Shown: positions 1 to 11,670 of the stretch, piece by piece
How positions within the stretch are numbered: position 1 is the stretch's first letter
How the letters are laid out: each line of letters begins with the position of its first letter
Origin: Oryzias latipes
Lineage: Eukaryota; Chordata; Actinopteri; Beloniformes; Adrianichthyidae
Length of the DNA stretch: 64,000 bases
Direction: 5' to 3'
NCBI RefSeq assembly: GCF_002234675.1
Contig: NC_019867.2
Span: 24,031,042-24,095,041 of the forward strand
The notes under the pieces: model-generated
Seen by the model: the letters and a program-made list of their open reading frames with translations, nothing else
Database searches by the model: none
Told to the model about the DNA's origin: nothing
Translations under genes and position numbers: made by a program

Positions 1-1479
1 TTATTGCAAATCCAATTTGCAAAATTTCATAGAGAATGGAAACGCAGCTAGTGATGTTTTAATGCTCTCCCAACCCAAATGTGGTGGATTGCGCATTACC
101 ATTAACCAATCAAAAAACACGTCAGAGTTTTGAATAGTCAAAGCTATGTATTTTGGTTCATTTTCATACAATCTAGTTTAGACTAAATTTAAGAACAACA
201 ATTCCAGAATGTTCGGCTTTCATGAGCACCACCATTTATTTTCTCTTTTTCTTATGGTCATTGTTAAAGCTCAACAAGGCAGAAAATGTTTTGTCTAGGT
301 AAATCTAAAAATTAACACTGGTGAGTTTGAATTAAAAATCAAAATCCAGTTCAACAAGAATGTGAAAGAACCACAGAGTGAGTGATGATAGATCAGGTGA
401 TAAATAACAATTAAAGACTACCAAGGCTAACCAGTTTTCCTCTTTGCAACATATTTTGGGCCACATTTCCACCTTTAAATGGGCACCTGTTGTGACAACA
501 CGACTTGTAAAGTCCAATAGGGTGTAAGAGAAAATTAAACCAAAAAAAAGACTGAAGTTTTTCCTCACTCAAACCAAACTGAATAAGGTGTGAAACCCCT
601 TTAAGGGTGCATTCAGACCAGGGAAGTATGTTGGTGTGCTTTTGAGGGTTCATACTGAGTGTGGACTAAGTTTTTTCCAGTTCAGTTAATATCCTCATTG
701 ACCTTTTCACGATTGAAAAAAAATGTCTTTACTCAAGAGTGTGTGTGATGATTGCTGCACCCATTTGCCAGAAATCATGAAAGAAGCACAAAATAACTTC
801 AGAAAAAGAATTATGGAGAATCATACTACACTTATTTTGTCAGCAAAATAATTCGCTTGTCACAGTGAGAAATGTCTGGGAATCAAATTGATTTTCAAAA
901 GAAGCTGATTCACAGTTTGTTTCAACAAGTTCTGTTTGCTATTTTGTGCCAACACAATGGGATGAATCCTCATCTGTAGGGCTGTTGCCTGTGTAGAAAA
1001 CAGAACTCCCATTTTTGTTTAATGCATCTCCTACATTATCTAGCAGCTGCAGCCTGTGTCTGCCCAAATCTAAGGGAGGCACTGTGTCTCCTTGTTGTTC
1101 CAGGTTGACAGCTGTTCATTCTCTCAATGCATGGCCATGGTAGGTTGTTAGTTCCAAAAAGGCGTTTGGCTGGATCAGGTCCAGTTTATTTTCCCATAAT
1201 AAGCCGATCAAGATCCCCTTTTCAGACAGAAAAAACAACTTTTTCCACAGCTCAACGCTTCACTCTTGCTTTTACCCAGAAGAAGCCAACGTGCAATTTG
1301 AAAAGTTGAATTTTTCCCACTTTCTTAAATTAGGAAGTTCCAGTTGTAAAAGTACACTCATATTATTTTTCAGGAGTAAAAAAGTTTGGTTTATTGTCTC
1401 AGTTTCTGAAAGTTGAAGTTTGAATAACAGTTCTTTGTTGCCCATTCAACATGTCACATTTTAAACTACTTTTTCCAGT
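1..1479. other. AT-rich non-coding stretch
   Basis: No coding region, RNA gene or full mobile element is recognisable. Short open frames on both strands are low-complexity and lack family motifs. A phrase like gtgcattcagaccagg near 610 resembles the ends of the 'attcacaccaggc' MITEs seen later in the window, but no second end is visible. Confidence 0.5.
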
Positions 1480-2385
1480 TTTATCCATCTTGGTCTCTGC
1501 GCAGTTTAAGCCCAGCCAGCATGAGCCTAGATTCCTGTGTTTGTAGATGGATAGCTACTGAGAGGTACCGGCTGGATATAGTTAGGCTCACCTCCATGCA
1601 CGTGACTGAGGTTGGACTCGCCATCATTCTGGAGTGAGGTGGGGCGAGGGCTGGGGTGGGTTTACTCGTAATCCCAGCTTGGCTCCCAAGTGTTGGAGTT
1701 CTCACCTATGGATAAAAGTGCCGTGCTCTCGGTGACCTTTATTCATTGGTTTGACCTTGTGTACTGCCCTTTGGGCCTCTTTAGATGGTGGTGGAAGGTG
1801 CTTTAAAAAGGAAAAAATGAATAAGCTCAATTGGTGTTCTGTTGGTGGACTCCTGTGCGTCCGTTACGGCTTGTCTGGTGAATATTGGACTGTAGCAGGA
1901 CTGCCTTCTATCACCTGTCCTTTTTATCATCTTTATGTACGGAATTTCTAGGTGCAGCCAGGGGCAGAACAGAGTCTGATTTGGAGACCACTACAGTTCA
2001 TGTCTGGTTTATGCATCGTTTTCCTGTTGGCGTCCAGCATGTCTAAGGGCAGTTTTTGGCTGAGATGGGGATCAGTGTCACCAAGTCTGAGGTCACAAAT
2101 CTTGAACAGAAAGAGGCTTTGTTCTCTCTGGGTGGGTAGAGAGCTCCTGTCCCAGATCTTTTGGGGTCTTGTGTTAGGAAAACCTTAGCATGACCTTAAC
2201 AGGTGAATTGGTGTCTGCTGTCATCTAGATGTTGTGCCATCATATTGAAAGCGAAGCTCTCAATTTACCAGTCGATCTTTGTGGCTATGGACAGGGAGAA
2301 GAAGGTCTGGGCATCTTTGCATAGACTGTTGCCCCCCTGACCTGGCCCCTGATGAGCCAGCAAAGAAATGTCAAGCATGTTAACA
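1480..2385 (+). mobile_element. Degraded Rex-type LINE fragment (endonuclease plus RT)
   Basis: Decayed non-LTR retrotransposon. Around 1550-1700 broken frames read like an AP-endonuclease domain (RYRLDIVRLTSMHVTEVG, then GARAGVGLLV). Around 1950-2190 they read like the region after the RT catalytic motif (GISVTKSEV followed by a RVGxELL-like stretch). About 2285-2345 resembles the C-terminal and 3' portion seen at 21470-21722 (aaggtctgggcatctttgc, then gactgttgcccccctgacctgg). The domains lie closer together than in an intact LINE, so there is an internal deletion, with stops and frameshifts throughout. Placement in the Rex group rests on similarity to the GATG-tailed copy in this window and is tentative between Rex1 and Rex3. 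Confidence 0.6.
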
Positions 2386-3039
2386 TGCATGCTTGTGTTG
2401 TGAACATTTCTTCTTGACTGTTAAGTCTCTACCTGTTTCCTCACATTTGCCCCTTCTTTTTGACAATTTTTCCTCTGTCCATTTTTTACTTCTTTCATCT
2501 TCCCACACTCCTTATTTCATGTCTTCCCTTGTCCCTCTTCTTATCTCTTGTGGGGCTTCAGTGGGTGTATCTTTCCTGTTTTCTTTGCCCTCAACCGATG
2601 CAATTTTGTCTTTATCAGCTTCATGCTGCAAAGGCAGACAGACAGAAGTAGGGAGGAAAAGAGCAGGACTCTATTTATCACACTCTTTCTTTCCTTTTTG
2701 CAATTCTCCTGTCTCTTTCTACTTTGTCAACCCACCCCCAATGTTTCTATCAACAGTGTCCCGCTAAGTTGCACCTGGTTGTGAGATACAACATCAATCC
2801 TTCATCTAAAAAGGTGGCCACCAAGTGTTATTTGTCAAGTGTCTCTAGCCTAAAACTTCCCAAAGTTGGCAGTTCAAAACCTTCCTAGCAAAACTGCAGG
2901 CCAGCGTTTCGGTGTATCAGGAAAAACTACAAATTTCTCCTGACAAAAAAGAAACAAACCTATGTGTGTACACAGAGTACGAAGGCACCTGACTTCTCTA
3001 ACTTAAGATGTTTTCTCAGCTTAAGGTGTGGCAATATGG
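2386..3039. other. Pyrimidine-rich non-coding stretch
   Basis: C/T-rich between about 2400 and 2760. The composition creates open frames of up to 124 codons, but the predicted peptides are Ser/Leu/Phe/Pro-rich with no domain, and three overlapping frames are open together, which is what biased composition produces. Confidence 0.5.
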
Positions 3040-3040
3040 A

Positions 3041-4000
3041 GAGAAATTAGACTCAGTCGGATTTGTGCGTGCGTAATTCTTGATTTGTGCGTAAATTAGG
3101 ATTTGTGTATGCGTGATTTGTTACTCACATAATACGTTTTGTGTATAAGTTAAAAAAATATAAAATGAAAAAAATACAAAATTCAATTTACGTATGCACA
3201 AATTAAGATTACAACAGCTTGAAACTACTTACACATCTTTAAAAAACACGCACGAATCCCTTGTTACGCACACACGAAGCCAAAGTTACGCACGGATCTA
3301 CCGTGAGACTGTTTTCACGTCTCACAAATTCGTCCGTAAGTGCTGCATTAAAATACCAGTGGAATGCTCGGTCATTAGATTTTCCTATCAGCCTTCCCTT
3401 CTAAACGTATCCAAACAATGACTCAATCAATACATGAAGACATGAGATGTTAGTGTTGAACATAGAGGCTACTTACTTCGGGGCGCTGACCACCGAGATG
3501 GGCCGCCATTCTTCCCGTGACTCTCTCAGTCTGACTGCCTTTGATTTTTCCGGAAGAAAAAAACCAGTGCCCCCTACTGGTCGTTCCTGTTACGCATTTT
3601 GTTTCAATTCGGTGTCTCGGAGAATAATGTACTTTTAATATATATATTAGCGTTTAAAAGTGAACGTCATATTCTCAGATAATAATTTTTATTTTCCTTT
3701 AAAGTTTTTTTAAGCCCTGCTACACCCACTGAAGGAAATACGTTTCGAAGTTTCGAAGTTCCAAGCTGTTGTAATCTTAATATGTGCATACGTAAATTGC
3801 ATTTTGTATTTTTTTCATTTTATATTTTTTTAACTTATACACAAAACGTATTATGGGAGTAACAAATCACGCACAAATCCAAATTTATGCACAAATCCTA
3901 ATTTACGCACGCACAAAGCAAGAATATGCATACACAAATCCTAATTTACTCACAAATCAAGAATTACGCACGCACAAAGCCGACTGAGTCTAATTTCTCC
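3041..4000. mobile_element. Non-autonomous DNA transposon with ~180-240 bp TIRs
   Basis: The first ~190 bases (gagaaattagactcagtcgg onward) reappear in reverse complement at the right end (ccgactgagtctaatttctcc). The arms carry several copies of an acgcacaaatcctaattt-like motif; the right arm has about 60 extra bases. Both arms end internally with an inverted attacaacagctt motif. TA lies on both sides of the gactcag/ctgagtc boundary (3048-3049 and 3991-3992), but inverted similarity continues a dozen bases further out, so the exact ends are uncertain. The interior encodes nothing recognisable. The element at 49067-49869 has similar termini. Confidence 0.7.
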
Positions 4001-4293
4001 CCATATGGCAACAGTGAAAAAATTTTCTAGTCTATAGGTTTAGTGTAAAACTTAACTATGCACAGGCCTACATTTTTGAAAATTAAAAATAAGCACCATT
4101 TTGTTTTTTTATCCATCTATACTGAAACTATACAAGTGGTTACATAAGGTATTTTTATATTTTTACCTTTCTTTTCTTCGACTCTTATCTTACTTTTTCA
4201 TGTTATACAAAGCTTCTGTTTCCCTGTAAAACTGTACTTTTACCTTTGCATCTATGTTTTACAATAAAAGGCAAGAAGCCCCCCTTCCCTTTT

Positions 4294-4375
4294 CTGCTCC
4301 TGATTCACAACAGAAATACTCAGAAACAATCAAGAACATGTTAAAAACACCAAAAACACAATTTTTATCAGAGAT
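4294..4375 (-). repeat. Fragment of the CCCACTCC dispersed repeat
   Basis: The phrases ctcctgattcacaa, aatactcag and aagaacatgttaaaaacacc match, in the same order, the minus-oriented copy at 6380-6804. Only this internal part remains. Confidence 0.5.
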
Positions 4376-4639
4376 GATTTTTTTTTTTATGACTGATTAA
4401 TCTAAATGTTTTCCTTTGAGGGTCGGACAGGAAGCCTCATGATCACAAAATTTGAAAATATATGGCCTTCTCTCTTTTCCCCTTCCAACCCTGAAGACAT
4501 TCATTATAGCAAATTTATCATTCAAATTAATTCTAATGACGTGATTAAAAAGTAATTTTGAGCTTCTTGCACTCCTTCAGACACACACACTCACATTTTT
4601 CCTAAGTCCTTTCTTCACACAGCATTGTGCCAACAGAAG

Positions 4640-4960
4640 GATATTTTTTAATTGGCTTTTAATGGAACTTAATTCCTAACGAGCCTGCCTCCATACTCCC
4701 CAGCACTTCGTTTTTGATTTTCTTTAAACTTTGCTCTTTTATGATGCATTTAATTGATGTGCTTATGGACAGTCTCAACATGTTGCATAACTACATCTTT
4801 ACCAGAATGCTTAACAGAGACTGACAAGGCGGCTGCCAACCGGAGCTAATAATTACAGCTGGGTGTCATTTCGATTTGACTGTGATTTGTTCATGTCAGT
4901 CGTCCAGATACCCAAATATGGCAGAGAATTTTTTTCTCCATTTTAAAGAGAACAGAAACA
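4640..4960. other. Candidate conserved non-coding element
   Basis: Complex-composition sequence with homeodomain-type cores (aattacag, taattgat, taataatt) and no similarity to any repeat I recognised in the window. It stands out from the low-complexity surroundings. Conservation cannot be shown from one genome, so this is a suggestion only. Confidence 0.2.
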
Positions 4961-5161
4961 ACTTTTAATGCTGCATACATATTTATTTACCTTTCTGTTG
5001 TCTTTGGAATCATGTTTGGTTCTACATAATGTTCCTGCTATTAGAAGATTTTTCTGCTTGTTTGTTTTTGACTTTGCCATAGAAATACAAGAGAACTGTG
5101 AATACTAGCCATTGTTGTTTAGCTTGTTGTTGTTGCTAGTTAATACTTGTTTTAGATTAAA

Positions 5162-5423
5162 GTTAAAGTCCCAGGAGTTGTCACATACCTAGGTGTCTGA
5201 AATGTATTCTCTGCATTTGACCCATCCCCTGGATGCTGACACAGCAGCGATCAAGAACTATTTGGTGGTTAAACCCCCATATCCAATTCCTTAATGCAGA
5301 GTGCTAAGCAGGGAGGCATTGGGTCCCATTTTTAGAGTCTTTGGTATGACTCGGCCATGGATTTGAACTCACAACCTTCCAGTTTTAGGGTGGACATTCT
5401 ATCACAAGGGCACTGAGCTGGAC
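5162..5423 (-). mobile_element. tRNA-derived SINE
   Basis: On the minus strand the copy starts at its tRNA-related head. An A-box-like cagctcagtg (about 5411-5420) is followed by a B-box-like ggttgtgagttcaaatcc (about 5362-5379), the arrangement of an internal RNA polymerase III promoter. The body and tail follow down to 5162. Several boxes are mutated, so this is an old, probably silent copy. It should not be taken as a tRNA gene: there is no cloverleaf and the element is 260 bp long. Confidence 0.7.
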
Positions 5424-5689
5424 TTTGGGCAGTATCACCCCAAAACAAGTATGTCTTGTGTTATTTAATGCTCTAAGTGTAATATCTACAAAACTGTTAT
5501 CAATTTTATTTTTGTTTTGTTCTTAGAAATTCAGTTTCTCATAGGCAACCTATTTCCAATGCAGATGTTCAAAAGGTCTCAAGACAAATCAGTGTAGTGG
5601 CATATAATTGATGGCAGTTTTATCAATAAACCCAGTGATGTATGGCTGTGTGTCAATAGTACAGCAATTAGAAGGGTACGTTCTATTTT

Positions 5690-6190
5690 TATGACATCCC
5701 TTAAGCTGGCCGTACAAGCTTCAAGGGAACTGAAAGACACAGCTGTTTATACCATCCATTATTATGGGCAACATTCATTCCTTCCTCAACAAAACTGACG
5801 AGCCCATGGCACTGACAACTGGAGTTCAGGGAGTGTAGCCTCATGCGTATCAAAGAGAGATGGCTGAATGGACTGACTCCAAACTCTGTGGTTTCTTTGG
5901 AGGGATTTAAACTTTTGCCCACGGACAAGGTTTATGTGGAGAGTGGAAAGAAGAAAGGCGGGAAACTTTTGGTGTACAGTACATGAATGAGTTTTCAGGA
6001 TGCAGTCGCACCACCCGCAGTCCCTGCCCACATTCATCCAGGGGCCCTCCCCACATTTCTCCAGTGCGTGAAGAGCCAGATCAGGGAGGAGAAGATGCTG
6101 GATTGACTGTATGCAAATGTTAAAGATGTATGCTTCTCCATTCCCATCCCCCTGCTTGGATGGTCTGATCACATTCTGGTGCATGAAGAC
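5690..6190 (+). mobile_element. L2-type LINE endonuclease fragment
   Basis: Broken frames read like the endonuclease domain of an L2-type LINE: an ERWLNG stretch near 5855, SLEGFKLLPTD near 5895, ESGKKKGGKLLVYS near 5940, and a downstream block (HIHPGALPTF, then LYANVKD, then GWSDH) at 6030-6175. The order and spacing fit an AP-type endonuclease ending in its conserved SDH motif. Frameshifts and a stop separate the blocks, and no RT is present, so it is a dead internal fragment. Confidence 0.6.
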
Positions 6191-6379
6191 CCAATTAATA
6201 ATATGATGAAAAATGATTTACGTATCTATTTACTTTTTTCTTTTGTTTGATCTGATATGTAGTGAGCTGTAATTGTACTATCACTTGTCTTTTTTTTTTG
6301 AGCTGCCATGATGAATGAATTAAAGTCTAATGGTAGTAAAAAAATAAAAAAGGAAATAAATGTGTACATTCATTTAACT

Positions 6380-6804
6380 TGAAAACGTAGTTACAGCCCC
6401 TCACACCCTCCAGCCTCACATTACTGCTGCAACAAAAATACCGAGTAATGTTGGAGCCATCCAACTGTACAGTTGTGAACTAGATTCTAGCTCAGACAAG
6501 GAAAACAAAGACATTCATGCATCTTTTTGTCTGCAAGTGGACACATCAGAATGGAGCAGAGCAGGGAGCTTGTGGCCTACACAGCATATTTAACAATTTG
6601 TATATGAATCAAATACAATCTTTTTCAAACACCTTTTTTTTCCGTCTGCTTCTGATTTACAATGATTTGTATAAAGAAATACTCAGAAGTGCAATTTTTT
6701 TGCTCAATTTTCTTCATATATGTCCTCCAAGATTAGAAAAATGCCACAAGAACATGTTAAAAAAACACCCCAAACCCTATTTTCATTGAAGTGGGTCTTT
6801 ACCA
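6380..6804 (-). repeat. CCCACTCC dispersed repeat, partial copy
   Basis: Read on the minus strand it starts with aaagacccacttcaatg at 6804, followed by the family markers aacatgttcttgtggcattttt, cattgtaaatcagaagcagac, and gctccctgctctgctcc. The order matches the copy at 34455-35063. The distal end is missing. Confidence 0.65.
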
Positions 6805-7922
6805 TTCTTAAACATTTTAAAAAATATTTGAGAAGAACAAAGATCCTACATACTGCACATTTTTGTCACAATCACAGAAATTTACAGTTTTGGGGGATTT
6901 GCGTTGTGTAATTCTTTTTAATTGCCGAGAATTTTATAGAGGAATTGAAAAAAAAAAAGGTTTGTAACTGCCAGACTTTATGTTATCATTCCAAATCTAA
7001 ATCTGCATGATAATCCGTCAACAAAGTGATTACATTAAGCAAATTATTGATTTTCAAATTCAATTTTAGTAAATAGAAGACATCTTACAGTGGTGTGTGT
7101 GCACTTTAATCAAAATACACTGTGCTGTTGGATGAGAAGTCATTTTATGCCTTTAAATATCTTCACTGACAGAGTAATCCAATAAAAGTAAGTCTGTGCT
7201 TCACAGCACATCAGACTACATGTTGTGTGTTGGTTGTGTTTGTGCGCGTGTGTGTGTTTGGTGATCAAGGTCAAGAGGGTTGGTCCAAGTTGTCAAAGTC
7301 GGGAACAGGGTTCATTAATTTTTTTTTTAAGGCTGGGAAACTCCTTGGCTTCCCTTCTCACACGCAAGCTGTGCGTTTGTGTGTGAATGTGTGTGTGTGT
7401 GAGTGTAAATATATGTGTCTGAATCTAAGGCGTCATCAATCCCCACAGTGTATATTTCTGTCCCCTAACATCAGTGTGTGTCGATGTGTGTGTATGTCTC
7501 TGCTGAGACACAGTAAGCTGACAGTGCCAAGGCAATCCATTAATAAAACAATCAGCTGTAGCAGAGACAGTCACAGACTGGTCCCTGGGTAGCTGGTCGG
7601 GTCCTTCCCACTGTGTGCGTGTGTGTGCGTGTGTGTGTTTAAGTGTATGCATAAAAAAAAGAAAAAAAGAGCCTATCTGTCACAGTGGAAACACCACAGT
7701 AAGTTTGATAAAAAAATACACTTACAGCAACCTTCTCCTTTCAGCTCTGCCATGTTTTCTCTGTGTGGTCCACTGACTAATCCTGCACCCAACAGACACA
7801 CAAACACACTTAGAATCTGGCTGTATGCCAGTTAGACACAAAGGTGTGTACATCTAAAGAAAAGTGTCTATGAAGACTCTCATTCATCCAGGTAGATTCT
7901 ATCATAGTAGTAGGTTTAAAGG
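6805..7922. other. Non-coding stretch rich in TG tracts
   Basis: Contains interrupted TG/CA microsatellites at about 7225-7260, 7377-7402, 7464-7496 and 7612-7640. No coding or mobile-element signature is recognised; the 121-codon frame over the TG tracts is a microsatellite artefact. Confidence 0.5.
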
Positions 7923-8062
7923 TTGTCATCTGGGCTTGGTTTTAAAAGTTGAAGACGTTTCACCTCTTATCCAAAAGGCTTTGCCAATTGTCAGAATTGA
8001 CAAAGCCTTTTGGATAAGAGGTGAAACGTCTTCAACTTTAAAAACCAAGTCCAGATGACAAG
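7923..8062. mobile_element. Hairpin MITE, near-perfect 140-bp palindrome
   Basis: From ttgtcatctgggcttgg to ccaagtccagatgacaa the two halves are near-perfect reverse complements, meeting near 7993 (caattgtcagaattga). Such long palindromes are the usual form of a foldback MITE; transcripts would form an extended hairpin. Nothing is encoded. Confidence 0.75.
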
Positions 8063-8084
8063 CTTTAATTCTAAAGAAAGGTAG

Positions 8085-8850
8085 TTTATTTTCTGCACTA
8101 TAAGGCGCACTGGATTATAAGGTGAACCATCAATAACTGCTCTCTTTTCTAACTTTTTGTCATTTATAGGGTGAACTATAAGGCAAACAAAGGAAGACAA
8201 AAGATTATAACTCTAGAACTTGTTTGAAACACGCTACATGTTAGCCACATAAGAAAAGTTAGCATACTCACAATACCTGCAACTTTCTGCCTTGTTTGAA
8301 ACTTAAAAAAACGGACTGAAACTGCTAAAACAAACGTTACTATAACATCAGTAACTCCCAACTTTGTTAGTAACATGTAAAAAAAAAAAGCATTCTGACA
8401 ACGCCTCATTAACATATTTACAATAACACCCCACTCTATTAGCAACTCAAAAATCCCAGACTGATACCGCTAAAGCAAGTTTTACAGTGACTATGCTAAC
8501 TCCGAACCTCATTAGTAACATAAAAAACGAAACAGTCTGACACCCCTACACATTCACGAATTTACAATAACTGTTTGCAAAAAACAAACTGATACCCCTC
8601 TAACTAACATTACTGTGACTACGCTAACTCCCAACCTTGTTAGCAACATGTAAAATAATGTCCGACACGTTAGCATATTCAGATGACACCCAGACAGACT
8701 GAGATTGTAACACAGCACCGTGTACCTCTCAAAATCGCTTCAACATCGGTAAACACAACCAGAATGAATGCATAAACAAGGCGCTCCAAATCATAAGGAG
8801 CACTGTCGTTTTTTTAGAAAAACAAGGTGCGTAGTGCGGACCATACTGTA
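8085..8850. mobile_element. Non-autonomous DNA element with 'actataaggcgcac' end and internal tandem repeats
   Basis: The left end has actataaggcgcactggattataagg (8098 onward, split here only for length: actataaggcgcac then tggattataagg). The right end has aaggtgcgtagtgcgga and catactgta (8824-8850), which looks like a decayed inverted counterpart. Between 8320 and 8690 a unit of roughly 110-150 bp is repeated about three times, marked by gctaactccgaacct / gctaactcccaacct and ttagtaacat / ttagcaacatgtaaaa. No reading frame is associated. Confidence 0.55.
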
Positions 8851-10966
8851 ATTTGACAATGTGGTAAAATGGTAGAAGACACTTTGTGGGTTTTGTGTGT
8901 GCGTTTACAACGCACACAGCTGTCCGAGTGTGAGCTTCTTGTGTCGAAAGGTTAAAAAAAGACAAAGCAGGAAAGGAAATAGGAAACAAATTCATCCGGC
9001 AGGATACAGCCCAAAGGAGGCACACGCTCTAATGAATACACACGGAAAAAAAGACAATAAAATAAAAATCCTCACTCACACACGTCACACACTTGTCCCT
9101 TTATTCCCAGAAGATGACGTCAACAAACACACGTATCACTTTGCTAAAGAACTCCATTAACCCAAGAGTTGAATGCAAGACTATAACGAAGCATTGCTTT
9201 AAAAAAAAGGTATTTGTGGTCAGGCACAGCCTCAGCCATGACAGCCCTTCTTTTAAGTTTATTTCTCTTCTCTATGAACACTGTCACTTGTTCTCCTCCT
9301 GCTCTGAGCTCCCAGTCGTCAGCTCCTCTGTGTCATATTTTCCCGAGCCTCGCTCATTATGTCTCTCAGGCAACAGCTCCGTCTCCATGATCAGTCCCTC
9401 CTGTTGTTTTGCTTCATCCAAACACCCTTATTTCTCTCCTTTGGCCTTTTACCTCACTTCCAACCCCCCCTCTGGTTTCCGACATGGTCGTTTTCCTTTA
9501 AACATCTCCACCGCAGCATATCAGGCTGCTGCTTTTGGCCCCATCATAATTGCGTCTCTCCCAGAGTGTGTTGTGCCTGCGCAAGCGGGTTTGTCGAGAA
9601 TAAAAGCTCCTCCCCGCTCAGAGGAGCAGAAGCAAATTAAAACATGGGGCCATGAGATGAAGAAGATGGTGGGGACAGCTTCAGTGCCAGCTGTTACGGC
9701 TCTTTCATCCTTTTTTTTTCATATTCTCGTTGCCCTCTGCTTACATGGCATGAAACAACAATGTCACTCTGGCCTTTGTTCAGTCAGGTCTCAGTAAAAT
9801 CTCTGAAATAACTACTCTGCCTTGTTTATTCTGTGTTGTGAAGGGGATCTATAGCCCCTTACATTGTGGTGTGGAGGAAAAAGGAACAAATGAGACCTGT
9901 CTTTGTTTTATCTACAGATTCATGGTGAGCTTAGTTCCAGCTGACCCTTTTATAGTGACCTCTGGAGTAGGTCATTCTAAATTCCATCTCCCTCTTCCAT
10001 CAAAATGAAATAGTACACTGTTACAGCAAGTTCACTGCAGGGAATAAAACAAAAGCTCAGAAAGAACACCATGAAAGAGGCTTCTGAAACTCTTAGAATG
10101 AATAATAATGAATCAGAAAGTCTAATATATAGACTCCAAAACAGGACGCTACTCTCTGAAAGAATCGGAGCAGGGACAAATCATACACGGGTTATGTTGA
10201 CTAAAAGAGCCCCCAGCCTTTCCTGAGTACAAAATGCATGCTGGTTTTGATTTTCGCTGCATTTTGAACAAAAAAAAAAGGGTCTGGATCCAATTAAGTT
10301 GCATCTGTTTTTAACCAAAATGTGACATTCGACACATTTATCAAACTTAAACCAAAAGCATGTGGCATATTTTACAGGAATATCTCTAAAATGATCATGG
10401 ACAGAGGCTAAATCCAGAAACACATGAAGAAGGTAAATTTACTGGTTCAATAACTTCAAGAACTTCCTTCATACAGTGTAAAGCTTTAAGCCTTAGTCAC
10501 ATGCACCAACACCAGGTTGACCCGTACCAAAGCTGTGGGTTTTTGAGTTGTCTGGGCTTGTGGAGCGTTACAGGAAAGGCTGCCTCCTAAGAGGAGCACA
10601 GGTAGAGGTTCCCTGGAGGCTTGTATCACCACACTCAAGGGATGACGTAGAAAATGGAACATACCATTGTTGTGCATGTGGTAAGTGTATCGCAAGGTAT
10701 TTGTAGGGATAATATAAGTTGCATGCACTTTTGACATACGGGTGATACTGTTCTAGTCATTAAGGTGCACAGACTGGCATTTTGCTAGTAGGGCGAAGAT
10801 GCTGCACTCACAGGGCAGACCTTGTGAGTCATAAGTGCCCGAAGGAAGTCCATAGAATACCCGCAAAAACTACGCTCAGATCATCTAATTTTCTCATTTG
10901 CAGTATTCAGGCTACACGAAAAGTATGGAAGCATTTGTGTAGCATAATAAAAAATAAAAGTCAATA
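8851..10966. other. Non-coding stretch
   Basis: Mostly complex sequence without a recognised repeat. A 234-codon frame at 9093-9797 is not convincing (no domain, homopolymer-generated residues, no splice context). The 9230-9660 segment has complex composition and could be regulatory, but nothing in the sequence proves it. Confidence 0.45.
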
Positions 10967-11286
10967 CCAGAAATGCTTTTTCATTATCAAAATGAATCTG
11001 CATTTGTTAACTCAAAATTAGAAAGAAAAAGCAATCCGCCAAACCGCTTTTTCTTTTTCTTCTTCAACATCACTCATTTTGTCACTTAATTAAAATGATA
11101 AATAAAATATTATTTGATTTTTCATCTTCAAAAAGTTGTTTGGTAAATGTGTAGCAAAATTCAGTTAGAAATATCTAATTTGACTATTAAAATGGATTAA
11201 AATAAATTGTTTTTCATTTTCAAAATGTAACTGCGTAATACGGAAGAGGATTAGGGCCATGGAGAAATAAAAAAAAAGGTCATAGA

Positions 11287-11670
11287 CAATTCTGACTTTA
11301 AAGTCAGAATTCTGACTTTAATCTCAGAATTCTGACTTTAATCTCAGAATTCTGACTTTATTCTCAGAATTCCGACTTTAATCTCAGAATTCTGACTTTA
11401 TTCTCAGAATTCTGACTTTAAACTCAGAATTCTGACTTTAATCTCAGAATTCTGACTTTATTCTCAGATTTCTGACTTTAGTCTCAGAATTCTGCCTTTA
11501 ATCTCAGAATTCTGACTTTATTCTCAAAATTCTGACTTTAATCTCAGAATTCTGACTTTAAACTCAGAATTCTGACTTTAATCTCAGAATTCTGACTTTA
11601 TTCTCAGAATTCTGACTTTAAACTCAGAATTCTGACTTTAATCTCAGAATTCTGACTTTAAAGTCAGAAT
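11287..11670 (+). repeat. 20-bp minisatellite array, left arm
   Basis: About 19 tandem copies of an aattctgactttaatctcag unit with variants in the last half (ttctcag, aactcag, aagtcag). The unit contains the palindrome agaattct, so a single strand can fold on itself. The inverse array at 14685-14914 forms the other arm. Confidence 0.9.

Larger units (their letters stand above)
4001..5161. other. Non-coding stretch with one repeat fragment
   Basis: No gene is visible. Apart from the repeat fragment at 4294-4375 and the complex segment at 4640-4960, the sequence is AT-rich and featureless. Confidence 0.45.

Noticed and set aside
2393-2767. 124-codon open frame
   Set aside because: Produced by C/T-rich composition; two other overlapping frames are open as well.
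5340-5423. tRNA-like boxes suggesting a tRNA gene
   Set aside because: A- and B-box-like motifs belong to a 260-bp SINE; no cloverleaf or 3' terminator fits a tRNA gene.
9093-9797. 234-codon open frame
   Set aside because: No domain or family pattern, Ser/Pro/Phe-rich peptide, homopolymer residues, overlapping open frame in another phase, no splice or promoter context.
11287-11670. Regular 20-bp repeats resembling a CRISPR array
   Set aside because: There are no unique spacers; units are contiguous and part of a eukaryotic inverted-repeat element.
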